Positions 25,866 through 34,634 of a stretch of DNA of 64,000 nt are shown piece by piece. The stretch comes from Kocuria soli. Its GTDB lineage: Bacteria > Actinomycetota > Actinomycetes > Actinomycetales > Micrococcaceae. Position 1 is the stretch's first letter, and each line of letters begins with the position of its first letter. The notes under the pieces were generated by a model that was given only the letters and a program-made list of their open reading frames with translations, was not told the origin of the DNA and made no database searches. The stretch spans positions 62,001-126,000 of the forward strand of contig NZ_RKMF01000005.1 of NCBI RefSeq assembly GCF_003797835.1, in the 5' to 3' direction. Both the position numbers and the translations under genes were made by a program.

Positions 25866-26552
25866 ATGGAGGCACATCTGGAGCGGCAGACCCGGGCATC
25901 CAGGACTCAGTACCGGGTCCTGATCGCCGATGACGAGGCGGTGGTCAGGGAGACGCTGTCGGTCTACGTCGGTAGTGCCGATGACATGGAGGTGGTGGGA
26001 ACCGCTTCGGATGGACGCGGAGCGGTGCAGATGGCCGAGAGCCTCCGCCCGGACATTGTCCTGATGGACATCCAGATGCCCCGTGTGGACGGTGTGGAGG
26101 CCACGGCGGAACTTCTGCGGGTGTTGCCCAGGACCCGGGTGGTCATGATCACCACGTTCACGACCGCCGACGCCGTCGTGCCGGCTCTGCGCGCCGGCGC
26201 CCTGGGGTACGTCCTCAAGTCCGATCCCCCGGAGCGGATTCTGACGACCGTGCGGCGCGCAGTCTCGGGCCGGGCCGAACTCTCCCCCACCGCGTTGGAC
26301 GCCGTTGTGGGGCACCTGAGGGACTCCGACAAACGCGACGAACTGCCGCCCGCCGTCACCCTGACTGCACGGGAGGCGGAAGTCCTGCGGCAGTTGGCCA
26401 CAGGTTGCCGGAACAAGGAGATTGCGGAAACTTTGGGCATCACGGAAAAGTCCGTGAAATTACACGTAACGCATCTGGTCAACAAGTTTGGCGTCCGTGA
26501 CCGGTTGCAGTTGGTTATTTCTGCCCACAGGGCCGGCATGGTCGAATTGTGA
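25866..26552 (+). CDS. NarL/FixJ-type response regulator
   Basis: This two-domain regulator begins with a receiver domain: acidic pair LIADDEAVVR, phosphoacceptor Asp in DIVLMDIQMP, and the conserved Thr and Lys in the ITTFTT and YVLKSDPP segments. A LuxR-type helix-turn-helix follows (LTAREAEVLRQLA, then NKEIAETLGITEKSVKLHV). It is divergent from the peptide-kinase operon, and the 185-bp intergenic region probably carries its own binding sites. The ATG at 25866 follows GAGGG; an in-frame GTG two codons earlier is possible. Confidence 0.93.
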   Translation: MEAHLERQTRASRTQYRVLIADDEAVVRETLSVYVGSADDMEVVGTASDGRGAVQMAESLRPDIVLMDIQMPRVDGVEATAELLRVLPRTRVVMITTFTTADAVVPALRAGALGYVLKSDPPERILTTVRRAVSGRAELSPTALDAVVGHLRDSDKRDELPPAVTLTAREAEVLRQLATGCRNKEIAETLGITEKSVKLHVTHLVNKFGVRDRLQLVISAHRAGMVEL

Positions 26553-26651
26553 CGAACCCGCGGCAGTCTGCGGCATGTAGGGTTGCTTGTGCTTCATGAC
26601 AGCCCCGTCTCTCGACCGATTTGCTGAATTCAGCGGAGGAAAGAGATCTCC

Positions 26652-27809
26652 ATGACCTTGACGATCATGCCCATCTACGGAACTCGACCGGAAGCCATCA
26701 AAATGGCCCCGATCGTGAAGGCCCTGCAGGAGTCGAGTTCGTTCGATTGCGTGGTGACCGTGACAGGGCAGCACCGCGAAATGCTGGATCAGGTCAACGA
26801 GATCTTCGACATCACGCCCGATCACGACCTCAACATCATCCAGCCACGGCAGACGCTCAACGGTGTGCTCACCCGGACTGTCGAAGGCCTTGACGCGATC
26901 TTTGAAGAGTCTGCACCGGATGCGGTGATCGTTCAGGGTGACACGACGACGTCGACGGCCGGCGCGATCGCCGCCTTCTACCGGGGTATCCCGGTCATTC
27001 ACGCCGAAGCCGGGTTGAGGTCCTTCGATCTGTTCTCCCCCTTCCCCGAGGAAGCCAACCGGAGGATCACCTCGCAGATCACCAGCCTGCACCTGGCGCC
27101 CACGGACATCTCCAAGCGAAACCTCCAGGCGGAGTCGATCAACGGCGACGACGTCGTGGTCACGGGCAACACCGTGATCGACGCCCTGCATCACACGGTG
27201 GCAAAAGCGTTGCCTTTCACCGATCCGCAGCTCGAGGAGATCGCCCAGCGGTCGGGCAAGACGCTCCTGGTGACCACGCACCGTCGTGAGAACCAAGGAG
27301 AGGCCATGCGCGGCGTGGGGCGGGCGTTGGCGCGGATCGCCGACGCCGAACCGGACCTGACCATCGTCCTGCCGGCCCACCGGAACCCGGTCGTTCGCGA
27401 AGCCGTGCTTCCCGCCATTGAAGGCAAGCCCAACGTTCACGTCACCGAACCCCTGGCCTACGGCGAGTTCACCCGCATGCTGTCCGTGGCCGACGTGGTC
27501 CTCACGGACTCCGGTGGGGTGCAGGAGGAGGCGCCGTCGCTGGGGAAGCCCGTATTGGTCATGCGCGAGAACACGGAACGTCCGGAGGCCGTGACCGCCG
27601 GAACGGTCAAGCTCATCGGAACGGACGAGGAGCGGATCGTCGAGGAGGTCGACACGCTCCTGCACAACCATGCGATCTACGACGCCATGGCCAATGCGGT
27701 GAATCCCTACGGCGACGGCAAAGCGGCGGCGCGTACCATTGCAGCCATCGAGAAGATGTTCGACCTGGGCGACCGGTTGGAGGACTTCAACCCGGGGGTC
27801 AGTGGATAA
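26652..27809 (+). CDS. wecB: UDP-N-acetylglucosamine 2-epimerase (non-hydrolysing)
   Basis: WecB interconverts UDP-GlcNAc and UDP-ManNAc in the cytoplasm. Diagnostic motifs are GTRPEAIKMAP at the N-terminus, VQGDTTTSTAG, IHAEAGLRS, FPEEANRR and DSGGVQEEAPSLG with the UDP-binding glutamates. The length is 385 residues, normal for the family. GCGGAGGAAAG precedes the start. With wecC at 42.4-43.7 kb it provides UDP-ManNAcA, the precursor of teichuronic-acid-type and enterobacterial-common-antigen-type polymers. It opens a three-gene plus-strand operon (9-bp and 1-bp gaps) that converges on the main polysaccharide operon. Confidence 0.96.
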   Translation: MTLTIMPIYGTRPEAIKMAPIVKALQESSSFDCVVTVTGQHREMLDQVNEIFDITPDHDLNIIQPRQTLNGVLTRTVEGLDAIFEESAPDAVIVQGDTTTSTAGAIAAFYRGIPVIHAEAGLRSFDLFSPFPEEANRRITSQITSLHLAPTDISKRNLQAESINGDDVVVTGNTVIDALHHTVAKALPFTDPQLEEIAQRSGKTLLVTTHRRENQGEAMRGVGRALARIADAEPDLTIVLPAHRNPVVREAVLPAIEGKPNVHVTEPLAYGEFTRMLSVADVVLTDSGGVQEEAPSLGKPVLVMRENTERPEAVTAGTVKLIGTDEERIVEEVDTLLHNHAIYDAMANAVNPYGDGKAAARTIAAIEKMFDLGDRLEDFNPGVSG

Positions 27810-27818
27810 GGGGTAGTC

Positions 27819-29900
27819 GTGCATCCGAAGACCTACGCGTACGGGTTCTGTCTGGCGCCGGCCGGTCTGGCGAAAAACCTGCCGCCCAGCTTTCGAAGAC
27901 TGCCCTTGAGCCGTGGGTTCGAGCTGCACTACGACTCCAGACGCCCGCTTCAGCGAGCCGAAGCTGAGGACGGCACCATCGTGCTGGTCCACGGGCGAGC
28001 GTATTACCTCGGTGAGGACACCGACGAGAACCTGAGCCGCACAAAAGACGCAGCCGCTCGTTTGGCCGACGCCTTGAACGATTCGGAATCGGCGTTCCTC
28101 GAGTGCTTGGACCTGATGGCGGGCCGCCATCTGATCCTGGTGGTGAGTCGGACCGGACTATGGATCTATCACGATGCAGTTGGGTCCCGTTCCGTGTACT
28201 ACATGGCGGGAGGCGGCGGAGCAGCTTCTCATGCTCATCTCCTGGCATCCACTTTCGGTCTGAAACCATCCGGAGTGGTAAAGGCCTCGCACACCTGGGA
28301 TCTTTCCCCATTCACGGGTGGAAAAGCATTACCTCCCAACCACCGGATCGAGGTCCTGTCCGGCCAGGTTGAGCGCCATTGGCCCTTCCGACCGAACCCA
28401 TGGATTGCCCGCTCCGAGGAAGACCGCCTGGTACGGGTGCAGCAGCTGTGGCAACGTCAGATGGAACTCGTGGCGCGAGGGGTGACGCCCCTGCGCTTTG
28501 CGCTGAGTGGAGGTGCCGATTCCCGGTGTGTCCTTGCGCTGTCCCTGCCCTGGATGTCGGCGATCCCCTGCTTCACCTACGGGGGTAGTCCTGCGGCAGA
28601 TGACGGCGAGGACCATGCCCTCAACGGTGATGTCCGATTGGTCCGGCCCTTGGTGGATCTACTGGGATTGGATCATCGGGTCATCTACCGTGCCGACAAG
28701 AGTGTTCGTCCGCTGACTCCGGAAGAATCTCTGGCCTGCGACCGTAACAGCCTCGGCGTGCACGGCCGCTGGCTCTTGCCGCACTACCTGACCAACTTTT
28801 CGGAACCGGACCTGCTGGTCGTGCGCGGCAATGCCTTCGAGATAGCGCAGCACAAATGGGCTGCTCCCGAAGACACGGATGTTGTGGCCGCGGTCAGGTC
28901 GAGGTTGGTCAAACGCGCGACAGCGACCGGCGTCCAGATTCCGAAGGAGAGCCTTGCAGATCACTTCGACCGGTCCTTGGAGACCTATCTCCTCTCCTCT
29001 GACCTGCACGGGTATCTTCCCAGCGACCTGACGCACTGGGAATACCGCAACGGTCGCTGGGCCAGCGAGGTCTACAACGAAATCGATCTGGCGTTCGACA
29101 CGCACGTGCCGATCGGTGCACGTGCAATCTTGGAGCCTTTGTTGGCGTTCAGCCGACGGCAACGCGCGGAGTCGTACGCGTTCGGGGAACTGATCAATTC
29201 CACTGTCCCCGTGCTGAACTTCTTCGGCATGAGTGACACCAGGAACCTCTACGAAGTGGCGCGGGACACCCGCTTGTCCGCCGGCAGTTTGGCAACCGAG
29301 CACCCTGGACCGGCCCGTCCTGCGGCGTCGGTGGTCCCCAGCGCGGCAGTCACGGAGGAGCCGTGGCCCATGGATCACCCGTTGATCGTCCGTGACCCCT
29401 CCGGGCGAGAGCATGCCGTGGCGGTGCCGGAGGACATGAAATCCTGGTCCGCGTACGTCCCCTTGGAAAACTTCATTGCCGGAACCCAGGTGCACCGCAC
29501 CGTGCATGTTTGCACGGAGAACGGGGACCTCTTCTTCGACATGCACAAGACCTGGTCCGGGGACGGCAAGGACCGCTCCTTCTCCTACAGCGTGACGGTC
29601 GATGACCGCGTGGTGCTGACCCTCCCCGGGGCGTACCGCGTCGGGCGAATTCCCATCGCGGTACACGATGTTCGATGCGGCCAACGGATCCGGTTGTGCA
29701 TAACGGTTCACAAAGCTCGGGACAGGCTGTCTTGGCAGAACGCTACCCGGATCCAACTGTCCCACCTGCGCTTCGACCCTGGAGGTATCGGCGGTGGAAC
29801 ACCCACAGGCACGGCACCTTGCCTGCCCGATGTCGACTCGCTGAGGGACGACGAGGGGCTCGGTACGGTTCCCATGCCAACCACCGATAAAATGGGTTGA
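27819..29900 (+). CDS. Asparagine-synthetase-like enzyme, candidate uronic-acid amidotransferase
   Basis: This 693-residue protein carries an asparagine-synthetase ATP-pyrophosphatase motif at residues 229-236 (LSGGADSR). The preceding region of about 190 residues resembles a glutaminase-like N-terminal domain but lacks the catalytic Cys2 of class II amidotransferases (it starts MHPK). Ammonia may therefore come from elsewhere, or the domain is structural. The last 190 residues look strand-rich and are not part of AsnB. In polysaccharide loci such enzymes can amidate uronic acids. Here ManNAcA is the likely target, by inference from wecB and wecC. A GTG start is used, 9 bp after wecB. Confidence 0.7.
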   Translation: MHPKTYAYGFCLAPAGLAKNLPPSFRRLPLSRGFELHYDSRRPLQRAEAEDGTIVLVHGRAYYLGEDTDENLSRTKDAAARLADALNDSESAFLECLDLMAGRHLILVVSRTGLWIYHDAVGSRSVYYMAGGGGAASHAHLLASTFGLKPSGVVKASHTWDLSPFTGGKALPPNHRIEVLSGQVERHWPFRPNPWIARSEEDRLVRVQQLWQRQMELVARGVTPLRFALSGGADSRCVLALSLPWMSAIPCFTYGGSPAADDGEDHALNGDVRLVRPLVDLLGLDHRVIYRADKSVRPLTPEESLACDRNSLGVHGRWLLPHYLTNFSEPDLLVVRGNAFEIAQHKWAAPEDTDVVAAVRSRLVKRATATGVQIPKESLADHFDRSLETYLLSSDLHGYLPSDLTHWEYRNGRWASEVYNEIDLAFDTHVPIGARAILEPLLAFSRRQRAESYAFGELINSTVPVLNFFGMSDTRNLYEVARDTRLSAGSLATEHPGPARPAASVVPSAAVTEEPWPMDHPLIVRDPSGREHAVAVPEDMKSWSAYVPLENFIAGTQVHRTVHVCTENGDLFFDMHKTWSGDGKDRSFSYSVTVDDRVVLTLPGAYRVGRIPIAVHDVRCGQRIRLCITVHKARDRLSWQNATRIQLSHLRFDPGGIGGGTPTGTAPCLPDVDSLRDDEGLGTVPMPTTDKMG

Positions 29901-29901
29901 C

Positions 29902-30732
29902 ATGAACTGGTTGAAGGCCGTTGAATCCGCGCTAACCGTCGCGCTCGACGACGTTGCAGCGCTGACGGCCGAGTCTTTCCCCTTGGACGAGCCTGTCAGG
30001 GTGGATGTCGCCTTACCCGAGTCAATACTTCCCCTGCTCGTCGTGCGCCGGGACAGTCCTCGACTCGTGATCCTGCACAACGGTGCGGTCGACCTGGAAC
30101 GTTCCGAGGGTCGGCCGATCTTCCAGCGTTCTTCCTGGTGGCCGGACATCCAGGCCAGCCAGATCTTCGTGTGTGACCCCGGTACGGTGGGACCGGAAGC
30201 CATCTCGCTCAACTGGTTGCAGGCCGGTCCCCCTGTGTGGCCTGCGCACCTGACCACCAAGGTCATCCTCTTGCTGGCCAAGTCCCTCGGCGCCCCGCGG
30301 CCGGAGCAGCGGACCTACTTCGGGTCTTCGGCCGGTGGATTTGGCGCTTTGGCTTGCCTGGCCTACGACGTCCGAGCCCGAGCAATCGTGAACAACGCCC
30401 AGTTCGACTGGACGCGGTGGTACCCCCACCAGGTCCGTGATGTCCTGACGCGGCGGTTTCCGGGGCATCTGGCCGCTGACGTCCGGAGAAAATGGCCCTA
30501 TCGGACGAATGTTCTTCGCCATTTGTCGAGGGGGCGGGTTCCGCTCCAGATCGACTTTTGGGTGAACCTGGCGAGCCAGTACGACCGGGACATTCAAATG
30601 CCCATTTGGGTGGACTTCCTGAAGAAAAGTCCATTGGTGGCTGGTAACTCGACATTGCACACGTATTTTGATGAGGAGTCCGGTCACAATCCCTTGTCGC
30701 GGGAGAAGACCCTCGAATTGCTGAACGGGTGA
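29902..30732 (+). CDS. Alpha/beta-hydrolase-like protein of the polysaccharide locus
   Basis: This 276-residue protein has a nucleophile-elbow motif (YFGSSAGGFGAL, Ser143) and a late His in ESGHNPLS (about residue 262). Between them lies NNAQFDWTRWYP, which matches N-x-Q-x-D-x-x-R-x-Y-type segments in two other products of this locus (30811-33693 C-terminal domain and 33744-34634). All three form one local family, so esterase or acyltransferase action on the glycan is a fair guess. It has no signal peptide. It starts one base after the upstream stop, so translation is coupled. Confidence 0.65.
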   Translation: MNWLKAVESALTVALDDVAALTAESFPLDEPVRVDVALPESILPLLVVRRDSPRLVILHNGAVDLERSEGRPIFQRSSWWPDIQASQIFVCDPGTVGPEAISLNWLQAGPPVWPAHLTTKVILLLAKSLGAPRPEQRTYFGSSAGGFGALACLAYDVRARAIVNNAQFDWTRWYPHQVRDVLTRRFPGHLAADVRRKWPYRTNVLRHLSRGRVPLQIDFWVNLASQYDRDIQMPIWVDFLKKSPLVAGNSTLHTYFDEESGHNPLSREKTLELLNG

Positions 30733-30810
30733 ATCCGACGACGTGGCCCCGTAAGTGATTCCGGAGATCTGAATTCGAAGGGCTCCAGGCGAACTGACAG
30801 GAGCAACCTT

Positions 30811-33693
30811 TCAAGACGTGAGTTGCTGATACACGGAGGTCATGATCTCTGCGTACTTGTCGTTGTCGACGGGCTTGTGTCCGTCTCCTAGGTACAAGTC
30901 CACCCGGTTGACTGTCGTGCCAACGCCCATGTCTTCCAGGGCCTCAAGGAGTGGGAGTTCATGGTTGGCCACGTGGATTCGGTCTCCGGAGTTGCTCACG
31001 TAGGTCAGGGACTGTCCCAACGTGCCGGTCGTCCGGCACCGGTGGGCCACGCTCACGCGCGCGAGCTCGTCGTCACGCGTTGGGTCTGACCGGTCTCCGA
31101 AGGCTGCTTCAAAGGCCCGCCGCGCATGCGCAGCAGAGTAGCGTCGAATGTCAGTTTGTGGGTTGAAGACGACCGCGTGCGCTTCGGGCATCTGAGCGGC
31201 CACTTGCATAGCAGCGAACCCCCCACCGGAATTGCCCTGAAGGACTACGTGCTCTGTTCCCCACGTCGCGGCGGCCCCACGGATCACGTCAACCATCGCG
31301 GTCGTGAGGTCCCAGAATCCGGCCCCCAGATACCACCCGAGTCGCATTTGAGCGTCGAGATCGAGCGTTGCGTCGCTGAAACCAAGAATCGGGCCCATGG
31401 CCAGGCTCCGTTGGAGGGCAACTCTTTGAAAGAGTGGCAATCTGGACTTGGTTCGGTTTATGGCTCCGTGGAAAAGGACCGTCAATGTGTTCCCCGGGTA
31501 CGGTTCCACAAGTGTCGGAAGGACCAGCGGTCCGAATTCCACGGTGTGGAGACCGGCCTGATTCAAAGTTGTGGTGTGATTCCAACCCCCGAGGTGAGTC
31601 TTGATCGGAAGGTCGTAGTAGGTGGGGCGCCACGTCTCGTCCTGAGCCCAGTTGATCAACGGGGCCCGATTCGCAACCATCGCGGCAGACCGCCCGCTCC
31701 TGGCCTGCCGAAGATCACTCAGGCAAGCTTCAAGGCCGAGGTCGAAGTCACCGCCCGGTAGCTCGGGCCGGAGTTCGGATTCGAGTTCGTCTGCGAAGGC
31801 CTGTCGCTCAGCGGAGTCGAGGTGGGCCGCGTCCGCACGTGCCCGTGCGAGTCTCTCGAGCACGCTGGCGTGTTCCTCACGAGTGAGCTGGCGTGCGGGG
31901 CCAGTGGCGTGTCCGGCTGACGCGGGACGGCCCGGAACGGCAGAAGCTGGAGCAGGGGCTAGATCCAGCGCAGCCGCGGCGTCCTCCGTCGAGGCCGGGC
32001 CCGAGAGAACACGGACGTCGCGGTCACGAATCACCATGGTTTCCGCGGAGAATCCGTTGTCCACGGTCAGCCCGAGGACTCCCGCCGGTAGACCTTTGAC
32101 AGTAGAGAACTTCGGTGCCGTCTTCTGACCCGCTGAAAGGACGGTGACGAATCGGAAGGACTTTCCGTGCTTGGTCATCTCGACAACTGGCGCGGGCACA
32201 CTCTGCTTCCAGGCGGTTGCAATACGACCTTCCGGTAGCCACGGTGCCGTGTTGCGAATGATGGACGTGTCGGCCTTGGTCCCAGAGGCATAGAGCGCGG
32301 CGGATTTCTCCCCGCTGCTCAACGCCACGACATTCTTTGTGGACTCGGCCTCCACGCCCGCACCCAGTTGCCAGCGCTGAACTGCGACGACGTCACGATC
32401 AGCGCGCACAGTGTCCACCACAACGAGGTACTCCCCACTGGTGGAGAACAAGACTCTGCGCGTCAGGTCTACGTCTGCGTAGCCCTGGTCAGCGACCGTG
32501 ATGTCCCAGTGGCTGTCGGCCTCTTGATGGGCCAGGAGCGCCACGTCTGCGTTCCGGTCACGGTGCTCGTCCGGGAGATACACCAGGCTGTGACTGGAGT
32601 GCGCGATGACGTACTTCCGGATCGGGTCCTCGTGCGTGTAGGAGTACTTCCCTGGATCCGTGATCCAGTTGACTCCCCCGGCGGCGAATGTCAGGGATCC
32701 GCCGTCCGGGTGGCCATGGACCTTGAAGCGTCCGAACGGCATCGAGAAGAACGTCTCCTCTGCCATGTCCCGTTCAAACTCCCCCCACCCACTGCGGCCG
32801 AAGGCATACCCGTCGCGGTAGAGCTTGAACAATTCCTGGGGTGGTTCTCCCTCGCTGCCCTGAGATGTCACATAGCGACATGCTGGGTGGTCCACACCGT
32901 CGGCCGAACCACCATCGGTGTCCCCGATCGGGACGAACAAGCCGTCGGGACGTGTCGCATGTGCAAGGGCCACTGGCGTGGCCTCCAGGGATTCGGCACC
33001 CGCCGGGTAATCCAGCCCGGCCAACTCCAGCCGAGCGAGCAGCCGCTGCCACCAGATGTAGTTGTTGCGGTGGTATGCGATGGCACCTTCTGCGTTGATG
33101 CCTTCTGCATCCCATTGTTCTCGTAAGAGTTGCCCGATCCGCTCGACCGCCAACTCTGTCCAGTCGTGTCGGCCCAGGGCGATGCCGCACAGGAGCAGAC
33201 CTTCGTGTTGGTGCAGGGCATGATTGGAATGGCCCAGATGCCTGGGGTCGGCGATCCAGGCTCCGTGTTCGGTGATCGTCTTCTCCAGAACGGGGAGGGA
33301 GTCCGGAAACAGCTCACTGATCATGGGCACGCCGAGGACGAGATGCGTGGCGCGGATCCCGTCGACCATGTTGGCCCAAGCCGCTATGCATTTGGACCTT
33401 CCAGGCGGATTGTTCCGTGCCCAGTCGGTCGCATGGCGGAGCCACAGCTCGGCAGCGGGGACGTCGCCGGCCCGTCCCGCTTGGGCAAGGGGCGCCATCC
33501 AGCGCAGCATGTGCAACTGATGGATCCAGTTCTTGTCGTTGAACGGGTCTTCGGTCCATGTCAGGTGCTTCGGCATTGACCAGGTCGGGTGGGGCCTGAG
33601 AGTCAGTTCGCCACGCAGCAGGGCACTGGAGAATTGGTTCTTCCTGGCCGGAGCCGTGATCTGCTGCGAAATCGCAGCGATGTCCAATGCCAA
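30811..33693 (-). CDS. Heparinase II/III-like lyase fused to an alpha/beta hydrolase domain
   Basis: This is a 960-residue fusion. Residues about 1-570 resemble heparinase II/III-type polysaccharide lyases. An all-alpha toroid carries NHALHQHEGLL and AIAYHRNN, and a beta-sandwich carries KVHGHPDGGSLTF and NWITDPGKY. A low-complexity Ala/Pro linker and a charged helix (about 575-640) lead to a hydrolase domain with GNSGGGFAAM (Ser822), NPQTDIRRYS and LGDGHKP (His939). There is no signal peptide, so it is cytoplasmic or secreted unconventionally. It may cleave or edit uronic-acid glycans. It is the last gene of the minus-strand operon. Confidence 0.8.
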   Translation of the reverse strand: MALDIAAISQQITAPARKNQFSSALLRGELTLRPHPTWSMPKHLTWTEDPFNDKNWIHQLHMLRWMAPLAQAGRAGDVPAAELWLRHATDWARNNPPGRSKCIAAWANMVDGIRATHLVLGVPMISELFPDSLPVLEKTITEHGAWIADPRHLGHSNHALHQHEGLLLCGIALGRHDWTELAVERIGQLLREQWDAEGINAEGAIAYHRNNYIWWQRLLARLELAGLDYPAGAESLEATPVALAHATRPDGLFVPIGDTDGGSADGVDHPACRYVTSQGSEGEPPQELFKLYRDGYAFGRSGWGEFERDMAEETFFSMPFGRFKVHGHPDGGSLTFAAGGVNWITDPGKYSYTHEDPIRKYVIAHSSHSLVYLPDEHRDRNADVALLAHQEADSHWDITVADQGYADVDLTRRVLFSTSGEYLVVVDTVRADRDVVAVQRWQLGAGVEAESTKNVVALSSGEKSAALYASGTKADTSIIRNTAPWLPEGRIATAWKQSVPAPVVEMTKHGKSFRFVTVLSAGQKTAPKFSTVKGLPAGVLGLTVDNGFSAETMVIRDRDVRVLSGPASTEDAAAALDLAPAPASAVPGRPASAGHATGPARQLTREEHASVLERLARARADAAHLDSAERQAFADELESELRPELPGGDFDLGLEACLSDLRQARSGRSAAMVANRAPLINWAQDETWRPTYYDLPIKTHLGGWNHTTTLNQAGLHTVEFGPLVLPTLVEPYPGNTLTVLFHGAINRTKSRLPLFQRVALQRSLAMGPILGFSDATLDLDAQMRLGWYLGAGFWDLTTAMVDVIRGAAATWGTEHVVLQGNSGGGFAAMQVAAQMPEAHAVVFNPQTDIRRYSAAHARRAFEAAFGDRSDPTRDDELARVSVAHRCRTTGTLGQSLTYVSNSGDRIHVANHELPLLEALEDMGVGTTVNRVDLYLGDGHKPVDNDKYAEIMTSVYQQLTS

Positions 33694-33743
33694 CTGTCAC
33701 ACCTTTCATTGCCCGCCCGGTCATTGACCGGTGGCGGGGTCGG

Positions 33744-34634
33744 TTATCCGCGCTCAAGGTCCTGGAACGGACGACGATACTCATGCGCGGTCCGAAATCC
33801 GGCTTCGCTCCAGGCCGGTGAGTCCCAGGACTCGGTCAAGGCCATGTCCAGAGTGTGCACGATGAGTTCCTTGGGTGGGGCCTTGTGGCCATCTCCCCAG
33901 TCGCCCAGCATGAATCGCACATCTGGATTCTCGCGGGTGGCTTCGATGAAAGGTACGAAGTGCGGTGCAACGTGGTCGGCGTCGCCGGCGTTCTGCATGT
34001 ACACCACTCGGTTGGGCGACCCTTGCGCATAGAGGGACACGAGGTCGGTGCAGGGCGGGACGCGCGCCAGGTCCGCTGGGATGTCCACACCTGAGGTTTT
34101 CCAGCAGATTTTCAACCAGCGGCGGACCAATCCGGTGTTGTAGTTCCGCAGATCGGTCTGCGGGTTGGAAACAACCGCGATGCTTCCGGGGAGACGGTGT
34201 CCGTTGACCAGGCTCGCGAAGGCCCGTGCGGACCCGCCGTACAAGACCGTGCGGGCACGCGGTGCGGCGCTTTGGTAGTGGGCGATGATGCGGGGCAGCA
34301 CCTCGGCCAACGGTTGTCGCACGCTTCCCGTGTACCGGGCAAGAAAGACTTCCGGCGCCAACGCCGTCGACGGGTCGGAGAAGTGCAGGCCGTTCGTGTT
34401 CAAGGTTCGACTGATACCGAACCCGGTGAACCTTGGTGCCAAAGAATCCTTGGGTACCGCCGCAGTGAAGAACACCGTGAGGTTCTCGCTACCGCGTGCG
34501 ATGTAGCGGAAGTCGAGCGGAACGGGCTGCAGGTTGATTCGGATCACCCTGGACTGTCGATCATCCCGGGCAAGGAATTCCTCCAGGCTGCCGTAGATCA
34601 CATCGGGTTCGTGGTGCGGGTCCAGGGCAACCAT
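33744..34634 (-). CDS. Alpha/beta-hydrolase-like protein, paralogue of the fused domain
   Basis: This 296-residue protein aligns by eye with the C-terminal domain of the neighbouring fusion. LYGGSARAFASL holds the putative nucleophile Ser135 in a GGS-x-R setting. SNPQTDLRNYN matches the fusion's FNPQTDIRRYS, and LGDWGDGHKAPP supplies the histidine. The nucleophile context is less canonical than G-x-S-x-G, so activity is not assured. Its ATG shares one base with the TGA of the 1818-residue gene (TGATG), implying coupled translation. Substrate unknown; probably acts on the same polymer. Confidence 0.65.
   Translation of the reverse strand: MVALDPHHEPDVIYGSLEEFLARDDRQSRVIRINLQPVPLDFRYIARGSENLTVFFTAAVPKDSLAPRFTGFGISRTLNTNGLHFSDPSTALAPEVFLARYTGSVRQPLAEVLPRIIAHYQSAAPRARTVLYGGSARAFASLVNGHRLPGSIAVVSNPQTDLRNYNTGLVRRWLKICWKTSGVDIPADLARVPPCTDLVSLYAQGSPNRVVYMQNAGDADHVAPHFVPFIEATRENPDVRFMLGDWGDGHKAPPKELIVHTLDMALTESWDSPAWSEAGFRTAHEYRRPFQDLERG

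Noticed and set aside
26460-28130. 556-codon minus-strand frame
   Set aside because: Antisense to wecB and the asparagine-synthetase-like gene; low-complexity composition and no motifs.
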